Source of the DNA: Candidatus Eiseniibacteriota bacterium
GTDB lineage: Bacteria > Eisenbacteria > RBG-16-71-46 > JABDJR01
Length of the DNA stretch: 13,318 nucleotides
Assembly (NCBI GenBank): GCA_013003415.1
Contig: JABDJR010000584.1
Span: 1-13,318 of the forward strand
Direction: 5' to 3'
Each line of letters begins with the position of its first letter. The stretch's first letter is position 1. The position numbers and the translations under genes were made by a program. Shown one piece after another: positions 7,688 to 13,318 of this stretch. Under the pieces are notes generated by a model. It was not told where the DNA came from and did no database searches. It saw only the letters and a program-made list of their open reading frames with translations.

Positions 7688-9184
7688 TTGGCTCTTTCAT
7701 CCTACGGTTACCTGGCTCTTCTAGTTCTCGGGTTTGTGGCCGTGTTGCTCGCCTTGCGTTTCCTCGTGAAGCGGGCAACACGTCACGACCATCCCTTCAC
7801 GGGGCCACTCAAGGTTTTAGCCAACCTGGTGGTCCCGTCTCTTTTTGTTCTGCTTTTCGTCAGAACGGCTGGGCTCCAAGAGGATTCCTCCCTTCACAAG
7901 ATTCTCGAAACCTTCTTTTGGATTTCGGCTCTTAACGCAGGGATCGCGTTCCTGAACGCGGTTTTGTTTTCAGGGGTAAGCCAAGACACTTGGCGCGGAC
8001 GCATTCCGAAGCTCTTCATCGACGTGAGCCGCTTCTTCTTGGTTCTTTTGGGAACGGCTTTCGTTCTCTCTCTGGTTTGGGAAGCCGATCTGGGGGGCGT
8101 TTTGGCCGCCTTGGGTGTGGGCTCGATTGTGCTGGGTTTGGCCCTTCAAGACACCCTGGGGAACCTCATGTCGGGGATTGCCCTGTTGTTTGAGGAGCCG
8201 CCTCGGGTTGGGGAGTGGGTACGCGTAGGCAACACCTATGGCAAAGTGGCCGAAATGAACTGGCGTTCTTTGCATCTGCGCACGCGCGCCAACGAAATGG
8301 TGGTGGTTCCCAACTCGGTGATCGCCAAAGAGATCTTTTCGAACTACAGCAAGCCCAGTCGCGTACATGCGGAGTTCGTCGAAATTGGTTTCTCTTACAA
8401 TGATCCGCCTCACAAGGTGAAGCGTGTTCTAAGGGAGGCCGCCGACCAGACACGAGAGATCCTTACCAAGCCGGAACCTCTGGTTCGCACCAAAGCCTAT
8501 GGGGATTTTGCAATCACTTACCAAGTGAAGATTTTTCTTACCAACTACGATCGCCTCCCCGACATTAAAGACGATTTCATGACCCGGATATGGTACGCGG
8601 CCAAAAAGAGCCACCTCACCATTCCTTTCCCCATCCGGACGGTTTACAGAACCGATGTTCCCTTTCCGGAGGCGGCTCCCCCGGATCGCATTGAGGAGCA
8701 CGTCGATCGTTCTCCGCTTCTGCGTGCGCTTCGACCGGAACAAAGACAAGAACTGTTGTTGGACCTAGAACCGCGGACGTTTGAGGCGGGAGAACACCTT
8801 GTGCATCAGGGACAAGACCAGTCCTCTCTCTACTTGATTCTCAGCGGGACGGTCACCCTTTCAACCGGACAGACCACGCGCCGCGAAATCAGGCGGGTTG
8901 GACCCGGAGAAAGTTTTGGGGCGCTTTCCCTGCTAACTGGAGCTATTCCACCCCACGATGCGGTGGCGGGAAGTGAAGTGGAGGCCACGGTGATTCACTC
9001 CGAAGCTCTGCGCGATTTGTTGCGTCGCGATCCGGACTTGTCTTCGCGTTTGGCGGCTCAGATTGAGGCCGAAAACCCGCCAGAGTTGGAGGCTATTTCC
9101 ACCACGCCGGCGCGCGTGGGTGGAGCCCCCACGAATCGTGCAGAGGCGTTGGCCAAAAGTATTCGGCGCTTTTACGGCCTATAA
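7688..9184 (+). CDS. MscS-family channel with C-terminal cyclic-nucleotide-binding-like domain
   Basis: 498 residues from a TTG start, supported by AGGAGG (7677-7682) 5 nt upstream and by the absence of a better start. Membrane segments lie at ~5-26, 42-62, 72-94 and 112-132. They are followed by the pore helix LGGVLAALGVGSIVLGLALQ (135-154) and the MscS beta-domain signature LGNLMSGIALLFEEPPRVGEWV (158-179), with NSVIAKEIFSNYSKP (209-223). The cytoplasmic vestibule continues to ~325. Residues ~343-445 form a cNMP-binding fold (LLRALRPEQRQELLLDLEPRTF, then GEHLVHQGQDQSSLYLILSG). This is the architecture described for bacterial cyclic-nucleotide-gated (bCNG) MscS relatives. In the phosphate-binding cassette the expected FGE is FGA (A412) and the expected Arg is H423 (GAIPPHDAVA), so nucleotide binding is doubtful. 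It is probably co-transcribed with hflKC. Confidence 0.93.
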   Translation: MALSSYGYLALLVLGFVAVLLALRFLVKRATRHDHPFTGPLKVLANLVVPSLFVLLFVRTAGLQEDSSLHKILETFFWISALNAGIAFLNAVLFSGVSQDTWRGRIPKLFIDVSRFFLVLLGTAFVLSLVWEADLGGVLAALGVGSIVLGLALQDTLGNLMSGIALLFEEPPRVGEWVRVGNTYGKVAEMNWRSLHLRTRANEMVVVPNSVIAKEIFSNYSKPSRVHAEFVEIGFSYNDPPHKVKRVLREAADQTREILTKPEPLVRTKAYGDFAITYQVKIFLTNYDRLPDIKDDFMTRIWYAAKKSHLTIPFPIRTVYRTDVPFPEAAPPDRIEEHVDRSPLLRALRPEQRQELLLDLEPRTFEAGEHLVHQGQDQSSLYLILSGTVTLSTGQTTRREIRRVGPGESFGALSLLTGAIPPHDAVAGSEVEATVIHSEALRDLLRRDPDLSSRLAAQIEAENPPELEAISTTPARVGGAPTNRAEALAKSIRRFYGL

Positions 9185-9188
9185 CGCT

Positions 9189-10562
9189 TTAGCCCTTGGG
9201 CACACTCACCACGCGCACTTGCGCAAACTGACGGTGGCCTTCGTCGGAGCCGTGATAGCCGTAACCGCTTTCTTTGGCGCCCACCCAAGGCGTGCCCGAA
9301 GCGCCGCCACAACTCTTGTTCACGCCGATCATGCCCGCATCGAGGTGACGGGCTACTTTCAAAGCGTGCTCCTCTTCCCCAAACACCGCCGCGCCTAAAC
9401 CGAAGGGCGTATCGTTTGCCTGGCGAACCGCGTCTTCTTCGGACTGATAGCGCACTACACAGGCAATGGGGCCAAAGGTCTCGTCGCGCATGATGGCCAT
9501 GGCGGGGTTGAGGTCGGAAAGGATGGTGGGAACGATGAAGCGCTCGGGGTGAGCGTCGGATCCCGTAACCACTCGGGCGCCCTCGTTCTTGGCTAGCTCG
9601 AGCTGCTTTAGAACATGGGCTCGCTGGCGATCGTTGATCATGGGCCCGATTTGCGTGCCCTCTTCTTGACCGTCGCCTTGTTTCAGGTTTTCGGTCATGG
9701 TTTTCATGAGGTTTTCAAATTCGGTGGCTACCCGTTCGTCCACGTAAATACGCTCGGTGCTCACGCAGACTTGTCCCGCGTTCCGGAAACTGTTCATCAC
9801 GGCAAACTTGGCCGCCTCTTCGAGGTTGGCGTCGTCCAGAACGATCATGGGATCTTTGCCACCAAGCTCCAACACCACACGCTTCAAATCGCGGGAGGCG
9901 TTTTCCAGAATCTTCTTTCCCGTCTCGCGGGAACCGGTGAAGGCAATGAGATCGACGTCGGCATTGACCAAGGCCTTCCCTTGTTCGTCGGCGCCGTGTA
10001 CCACGGTGAGCACGCCCGCAGGCAGGAACTCGTTCAACACATCGGCGTAAGCCTGGGCCGACAGGGGCGTTTCTTCGGAAGGTTTCAAAATCACTGCGTT
10101 CCCGGCCATAAGGGCAGGAATGACAAGTGAGTGAGGCATGGCCACGGGGAAGTTCCATGGCGCGATGGCCGCACACACTCCAAAGGCGTCATAGAAAACG
10201 TGGGACTTGGTGCGTTTGTCTTCGGTCACCACCGGCTGAAGGGCGGCCGCGATTTCGTCGACCGTGGAAGCCATGCCGCGAGCACAGCTCTTTACTTCGC
10301 CAATGCCCTCGCGAAGCGGTTTCCCCATCTCTTGCGTCAGGGTGGTGCCAATCTCTACAGCCTTGGCCTCCAGCGCTTCGCCGGCCGCCTTCAACTGAGC
10401 CCCGCGTTCTTCCAGGGTCAAAGCGGCCCAGGCCTTTTGAGCCTTGCGCGCCTGATCGACCATGCCGGAAATGGCCTCGGGAGCAGTAACCACCACGGAA
10501 CCAACAGGTTCACCAGTGGCGGGATTCAAAGATACGAGTTGGTCGGACAAGGTGACCGTCAT
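9189..10562 (-). CDS. NAD(P)-dependent aldehyde dehydrogenase, succinate-semialdehyde dehydrogenase type
   Basis: 457 residues, a normal length for the short SSADH-like branch. The ATG at 10562 has AGGAG 7 nt upstream. Family residues are all present: N137 in PWNFP (135-139), K160 in VILKPSEETPLSA, the FTGSRETGKKI dinucleotide segment (208-218), E232 in LELGGKDP, the nucleophile C266 in NAGQVCVSTERIYV, and E361 in RDETFGP. It oxidises an aldehyde to a carboxylate using NAD+ or NADP+ in the cytoplasm. Succinate semialdehyde is the likeliest substrate by resemblance, but other short semialdehydes are possible. There is no operon partner: it is monocistronic, lies after the terminator of the lamin-tail gene, and converges on the MscS gene with only 4 nt between stops and no obvious terminator of its own. 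Upstream, 10563-10736 contains no further gene I can support and should hold its promoter. Confidence 0.93.
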   Translation of the reverse strand: MTVTLSDQLVSLNPATGEPVGSVVVTAPEAISGMVDQARKAQKAWAALTLEERGAQLKAAGEALEAKAVEIGTTLTQEMGKPLREGIGEVKSCARGMASTVDEIAAALQPVVTEDKRTKSHVFYDAFGVCAAIAPWNFPVAMPHSLVIPALMAGNAVILKPSEETPLSAQAYADVLNEFLPAGVLTVVHGADEQGKALVNADVDLIAFTGSRETGKKILENASRDLKRVVLELGGKDPMIVLDDANLEEAAKFAVMNSFRNAGQVCVSTERIYVDERVATEFENLMKTMTENLKQGDGQEEGTQIGPMINDRQRAHVLKQLELAKNEGARVVTGSDAHPERFIVPTILSDLNPAMAIMRDETFGPIACVVRYQSEEDAVRQANDTPFGLGAAVFGEEEHALKVARHLDAGMIGVNKSCGGASGTPWVGAKESGYGYHGSDEGHRQFAQVRVVSVPKG

Positions 10563-10737
10563 GAGAGTTCTCCTGGAGGCGCTTGCGGCGCTGAAAGACC
10601 GGTTGAGAGAGGCTTGGCAGAAGCCCCAATTTTCGAGTAGAGCCTACACCCAATAGAGGTTTTGAGCGAAGCAAATTCCCGCTTCTCCTCAACCTCAAAG
10701 GACTTAAAAAGTAGGCTGACATGCAAGAGCTTGAAAC

Positions 10738-10773
10738 AAAAAAACCGGGCCCCCTCAAACGAGGAGACCCGGT
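10738..10773 (-). terminator. Intrinsic terminator of the lamin-tail protein gene
   Basis: On the minus strand ACCGGGTCTCCTC pairs with GAGGGGGCCCGGT (13 bp with two G-U pairs) around a GTTT loop, and U7 follows. It lies 25 nt past the stop at 10799 and insulates the aldehyde dehydrogenase gene from upstream transcription. Confidence 0.9.
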
Positions 10774-10798
10774 CCCAAAGCTAACCTAAGCAAAGTGC

Positions 10799-11545
10799 CT
10801 AGTTGATGGTGCGTTTGATCTCGCCCCAGCTCTTGTTCTGAACCGGAACCGGGCAGTTGTTAGCAACACCAGGAGTGTCGTCGCCACCGCCGAAGGCACC
10901 AATTTGCCAGCCGGTGGAGCAAAGGAAAGCGTTCGCAGGTACGAAGCTACCGTCGGGGCCAACCGTGGTCGAGCTGTAGACAAGGTCGCCACTACCTACG
11001 GTCTCAACAATACCGAGCTCATCGACAATGGAACCAAAGGGGGCACCATCATCGCCACCGTCTCCGCCGTAATCGCCGGAAGCATCGATCACGTTGTCGT
11101 CATCGACGTCGAGATCGGATCCGCCAAAACCGCTACCGACATTGATCGAGTCGTTCAAAGCGGTCACGAGAAGCAGGGTGAGGTTGTCGCTATTCTCAAA
11201 GTTAACGTTGGTGGTGAGGTCGACGGAGCCCGTAAGGCCCAAGCCACCGGTACCAAACGTGGTCTCGGCAATGAGGAAATAGCCATCGGCGGGAATCGAG
11301 CTACCCGTAAGGTCAATGATGCCTTCGACAGCACCACCGGCTCCGGCACCGGTGCCATCACCAATGATGATGATGTGAAGGCCGTCTAGGCTCTCGCCAG
11401 GGGTACCGAACAATTCGATGTATTCGGAAGCATCAGACCCGGACTGGTCGAGACGAAACTCACTAAAAGTGGCCGCAGATGCGGTCATAGAAAACGTGAA
11501 AGCAGCAGCTGCCGCCAAGAGAACGGACTTGGTTAACAAGCGCAT
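10799..11545 (-). CDS. Exported lamin-tail-domain-like protein with Asp/Gly-rich loop
   Basis: 248 residues from ATG at 11545 (AAGGAGG upstream; the longer in-frame start at 11602 would bury the signal peptide). The signal peptide MRLLTKSVLLAAAAAFTFSMTASA precedes ATFSEFRLDQSGSDASEYIE (25-44), IELFGTPGESLDGLHIIIIGDG (43-64), IDLTGSSIPADGYFLIAE (77-94) and VNFENSDNLTLLLV (114-127). These are a beta-sandwich pattern I recognise from bacterial lamin-tail (LTD-like) exported proteins. An acidic loop, DLDVDDDNVID and on to ~168, could bind calcium. C209 and C231 may form a disulfide. The protein ends in NKSWGEIKRTIN (237-248), which may be a short sorting tag rather than part of the fold. It probably acts outside the cytoplasm, possibly as a surface or adhesion component; the function is unknown. 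It is monocistronic, with a palindrome-rich leader and its own terminator. Confidence 0.82.
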   Translation of the reverse strand: MRLLTKSVLLAAAAAFTFSMTASAATFSEFRLDQSGSDASEYIELFGTPGESLDGLHIIIIGDGTGAGAGGAVEGIIDLTGSSIPADGYFLIAETTFGTGGLGLTGSVDLTTNVNFENSDNLTLLLVTALNDSINVGSGFGGSDLDVDDDNVIDASGDYGGDGGDDGAPFGSIVDELGIVETVGSGDLVYSSTTVGPDGSFVPANAFLCSTGWQIGAFGGGDDTPGVANNCPVPVQNKSWGEIKRTIN

Positions 11546-11546
11546 T

Positions 11547-11611
11547 GGTTTATAAACCTCCTTAGCGTCGGGAAGCCCGACGTTGCTGAATGCATGATGC
11601 ACGATATCGTG
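11547..11611 (-). promoter_or_regulatory. Palindrome-rich 5' leader of the lamin-tail protein gene
   Basis: Four inverted repeats follow one another between the -10 element and the start codon: CACGATATCGTG (11600-11611), TGCAT-G-ATGCA (11591-11601), CGTCGGG-CTT-CCCGACG in the mRNA sense (11566-11582) and GGTTTATAAACC (11547-11558). The last two flank and overlap the Shine-Dalgarno AAGGAGG, so folding could influence initiation. The first lies at about +1 to +12 and could instead be an operator. Confidence 0.45.
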
Positions 11612-11617
11612 AAGAGA

Positions 11618-11626
11618 AGTATATCA
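11618..11626 (-). promoter_or_regulatory. Extended -10 promoter of the lamin-tail protein gene
   Basis: On the minus strand TGATATACT matches the extended -10 form TGnTATAAT with one mismatch. The -35 region 17 nt upstream (CTTAAA) is poor, as is common for extended -10 promoters. Transcription would start near 11611 and give a leader of about 65 nt. Confidence 0.5.
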
Positions 11627-11700
11627 CGAGAAATGGCGGTTTTAAGGGGGTTCTAGGCATTAAGATTGTGTTAAATAACCCAAAGGAAACCCGATAAAGT

Positions 11701-11719
11701 TTATCCACAATCATCCACA
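11701..11719 (+). promoter_or_regulatory. Two tandem DnaA-box-like 9-mers
   Basis: TTATCCACA (11701-11709) is the exact consensus DnaA box. TCATCCACA (11711-11719) differs at one base and starts exactly 10 bp later in the same orientation. They lie between the restored upp stop (11753) and the lamin-tail promoter. A 13-bp inverted repeat, GATAAA-G-TTTATC (11693-11705), overlaps the first box. Confidence 0.4.
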
Positions 11720-11752
11720 GAACCGGTCCAAGCCTGCCCGGGGCCCCGCCTT

Positions 11753-12567
11753 CTAGACCCAGGAGTTGTTGATAACTTCGCCCAGGCCACCGGCGCCAGG
11801 AACGATGTAGTCCTGGTCGTCCAAGCCCTTCTCCCGGTCCCAAAAGGTCCCAGAACCGTACCCAAGACTGCGTCCTCGGACATTCCACGGTCTAAACGAA
11901 GGGCATAAACCAGCGCATCAGGGTGGTCGGCTTTCAAACGCCGTAGATATTCCGGAGTCACGATCAGGTTCAGCGAAATGAGCTTGGAGGGTTTTCCCGG
12001 CACTTTCTCTTTATAGGTCTCTATCGCGGCGGACATGGAAGAACCCGTGGCGCCCATGGGATCCGGGAACAACACGATTTGGTTATCCACCGGCCCACCG
12101 ATTTTGGAAGCGCCAATGGAGGCGCCGGTCACACGCTTCTTGTCATCGACCGTGCGCGCCATGATGAAATGATCTTGGCGAATACCGGCCGGGTCCATGA
12201 ACTCGTTTAGAGCATCGAAAGCAACCTGACTTGGTAAGGCACCGGCGCGCGCAATGTTCACCGTCACCACGCGCGTGGAACGATCGATCACTTCGCCTTC
12301 GTAAACACCCTTCTCGGTCGACTGAATCATGCGGGTGGGTACCGAGATGTTCCGACGAGGAAACTCGTTGTTCACCACAGCCTGCAACAGCTCGCGGTAA
12401 AGAATCGTCACCAAACGATTCACCGTGGGTTGTACGGTGGCGTTTTCGCAAAGCTTGGACAAGTGCGACAGCAAGAAGGGATTGGCAATTAGGTGAGCAT
12501 GCTCACCGTATTTGTGTTCCATCTCGCTCAAACGAAATGGAATGGATGCGTGTTGGGAATCTGCCAT
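11753..12567 (-). CDS. upp: Uracil phosphoribosyltransferase, apparent -1 frameshift near the 3' end
   Basis: ATG at 12567 lies 2 nt after the tdk stop. Residues 1-242 read as a uracil phosphoribosyltransferase, which converts uracil and PRPP to UMP: VVTVNIARAGALPSQVA (100-116), GASIGASKIGGPVDNQIV (148-165), and the PRPP loop LFPDPMGATGSSMSAAI (166-182), then ALRLDRGMSEDAVLGTVLG. After F242 the frame goes wrong (GTGRRAWTTR...) and would run to a stop at 11701. Shifting by -1 at the T4 run 11842-11845 restores WDREKGLDDQDYIVPG and GLGEVINNSWV, ending at TAG 11753-11755 (about 271 residues). That tail corresponds to the uracil-binding YIxPG segment of the family, so a true frameshift would disable the enzyme. 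A sequencing error (T4 for T5), a mutation, or recoding are all possible. It is co-transcribed with tdk in a salvage pair. Confidence 0.85.
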
Positions 12568-12569
12568 GA

Positions 12570-13163
12570 TCAATCGTCCCCCATATCGAATTGCTGCTGA
12601 CCGATAACTTCGGGGCGAAAGCAAGCCCGACAGCGCGGCTCGTAAGACTCGGCCGCCCCCACTTGGACTTTGCTGTCTCCCCCGTGCAAACGCTGCGATC
12701 GGTTGGCCGGATTCCCGCACTGCACACAGATAGCCAGGTTCTTGGTGACGTATTCACTGGTGGCCATAAGCTCGGGAATCTCGGGAAAAGGAACGCCTCG
12801 GTAGTCTTGATCGAGAGCCGCCACCACCACGCGGAGTCCGCGATTGGCCAAGTCTTGAACGACTTCGCAAAGGCCCTTGCCCAAGAACTGAGCCTCGTCG
12901 ATCCCAATCACTTCCGTACCAAGCTCCAAATAGAGATAAATATCCGAGGGACCGTCAATGAGTCGCGCTTCCAGCGTGCGCTGGTCGTGGGAAGCAATGC
13001 TTCCTGCCACATAACGGTCGTCTAAAGCGGGCTTAAAGACCTGCACTTTTTGCTTGGCGTATTGAGCGCGTCGAAGGCGACGGATCAGCTCTTCGGTCTT
13101 TCCCGAAAACATGCTGCCCACCACCACTTCGATCCAGCCGGTGTCTTTTGGAACGTGATGCAC
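12570..13163 (-). CDS. tdk: Thymidine kinase, type II
   Basis: 197 residues, normal for the bacterial type II (TK1-like) enzyme that phosphorylates thymidine with ATP in the cytoplasm. Seen in order: the P-loop GSMFSGKTEEL (16-26), KPALDDRY (44-51), the Walker B/catalytic segment IDEAQF (88-93, E90), the DQDYRGVPF lasso-type segment (118-126), and the structural zinc ligands C146/C149 (CVQCG) and C178/C181 (CRACF), with Y174 just before the last pair. The start is GTG at 13163, chosen because GGGAG lies 5 nt upstream and the protein then begins MHHVPKDTGWIEVVVG. It is the first gene of a two-gene transcript with upp, and the function pairing is coherent: recovery of thymidine and uracil. The promoter should lie in 13164-13212, just after the upstream terminator. 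Confidence 0.96.
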   Translation of the reverse strand: MHHVPKDTGWIEVVVGSMFSGKTEELIRRLRRAQYAKQKVQVFKPALDDRYVAGSIASHDQRTLEARLIDGPSDIYLYLELGTEVIGIDEAQFLGKGLCEVVQDLANRGLRVVVAALDQDYRGVPFPEIPELMATSEYVTKNLAICVQCGNPANRSQRLHGGDSKVQVGAAESYEPRCRACFRPEVIGQQQFDMGDD

Positions 13164-13212
13164 AAGGACTCCCTTTGTTCTCCGGGAAGTACGGTATCAC
13201 GGTCCGGGGCAC

Positions 13213-13249
13213 AAAAAAACCGAGGGCCCTGATTGCTCAGGACCCTCGG
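13213..13249 (-). terminator. Intrinsic terminator of the gene upstream of tdk
   Basis: On the minus strand CCGAGGGTCCTGA and TCAGGGCCCTCGG form a 13-bp stem (one G-U pair) closed by a GCAA tetraloop, followed by U7. The GNRA loop and perfect stem make it the strongest terminator in the window. It insulates tdk-upp from the gene to the right. Confidence 0.92.
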
Positions 13250-13259
13250 GGCCACCGTG

Positions 13260-13318
13260 CTAAAGGAGGTCCACCACAGAAGAGATCTGCAGTGTGCTCC
13301 GTGCGCACTTTATAGTTC
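13260..13318 (-). CDS. C-terminal end of an unidentified gene (partial, right edge)
   Basis: On the minus strand an open frame enters from the edge and ends at TAG 13260-13262, giving a tail of 18 residues, TIKCARSTLQISSVVDLL. The terminator stem starts 10 nt after this stop, the spacing expected for a real gene end. Too little is visible to name the protein. The sequence GGACCTCC near its end resembles an anti-Shine-Dalgarno, but the flanks do not match the 16S rRNA 3' end. Confidence 0.45.
   Translation of the reverse strand, partial: TIKCARSTLQISSVVDLL

Noticed and set aside
9180..9195. Shared bidirectional terminator between the MscS and aldehyde dehydrogenase genes
   Set aside because: The stops are 4 nt apart and I see no stem with flanking A/T runs around them.
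10904..11389. 161-codon plus-strand open frame opposite the lamin-tail gene
   Set aside because: Arises from the Gly/Asp-rich composition of the real gene on the minus strand; no supporting signals.
11701..11752. Read-through C-terminus of upp in the unshifted frame
   Set aside because: The residues after F242 in this frame have no family resemblance, whereas the -1 frame continues the family and ends in a proper stop.
12568..12720. Upstream extension of upp to an earlier start at 12720
   Set aside because: It would overlap tdk by 150 nt in another frame with non-family sequence; ATG at 12567 fits the family and the operon spacing.
13260..13285. Possible 16S rRNA 3' end (GGACCTCCTTTA on the minus strand)
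   Set aside because: The preceding bases do not match the conserved end of 16S rRNA; it fits better as the end of a protein gene followed by a terminator.

Overview
The window looks like chromosomal DNA of a Gram-negative-type bacterium. Four of the genes encode proteins with N-terminal signal peptides, HflK and HflC are membrane anchored, Shine-Dalgarno sequences are strong, coding DNA is moderately GC-rich, and at least three intrinsic terminators (12-13 bp stem followed by U7) punctuate the transcripts. I cannot name the phylum from sequence alone. The lamin-tail-like exported protein and the triplet of imidazolonepropionase-like amidohydrolases suggest a Bacteroidetes/Acidobacteria/delta-proteobacteria-like or candidate-phylum lineage, but that is inference. 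No tRNA, rRNA, insertion sequence, phage gene or CRISPR array was seen.

Layout from left to right. (1) 1-698, minus: the N-terminal part of a PAS-GGDEF diguanylate cyclase, cut by the window edge just before its GGDEF signature. (2) 975-5435, minus: a tightly packed operon of three exported amidohydrolase-superfamily proteins (ATGA overlap, then a 1-nt gap), closed by a terminator at 891-950. Only the middle protein keeps the classical metal-ligand set; the two flanking paralogues have lost the HxH motif and the catalytic Asp. (3) 5701-9184, plus: hflK, hflC, then an MscS-type channel with a C-terminal cyclic-nucleotide-binding-like domain, probably one transcript. (4) 9189-10562, minus: an NAD(P)-dependent aldehyde dehydrogenase of the succinate-semialdehyde dehydrogenase type, converging on the channel gene with 4 nt between stop codons. 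(5) 10799-11545, minus: an exported lamin-tail-domain-like protein with an Asp/Gly-rich loop, a palindrome-rich 5' leader and its own strong terminator. (6) 11753-13163, minus: a pyrimidine salvage pair, thymidine kinase followed by uracil phosphoribosyltransferase. The uracil phosphoribosyltransferase is interrupted by an apparent -1 frameshift in a T4 run near its 3' end. (7) The right edge holds the last codons of another minus-strand gene and its terminator.

How the genes relate: the amidohydrolase triplet is probably translationally coupled and its products act outside the cytoplasm, perhaps as a complex or on related cyclic amide or peptide-like substrates. HflK/HflC and the channel are both envelope proteins and may be co-expressed in envelope maintenance or stress. 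Tdk and Upp recover thymidine and uracil. The most interesting points are the conserved-looking loss of catalytic residues in two of three co-transcribed amidohydrolases, the degenerate ligand pocket of the channel's nucleotide-binding-like domain, the upp frameshift that separates the uracil-binding tail from the rest of the enzyme, two tandem DnaA-box-like sites beside that gene, and the structured leader of the lamin-tail protein.
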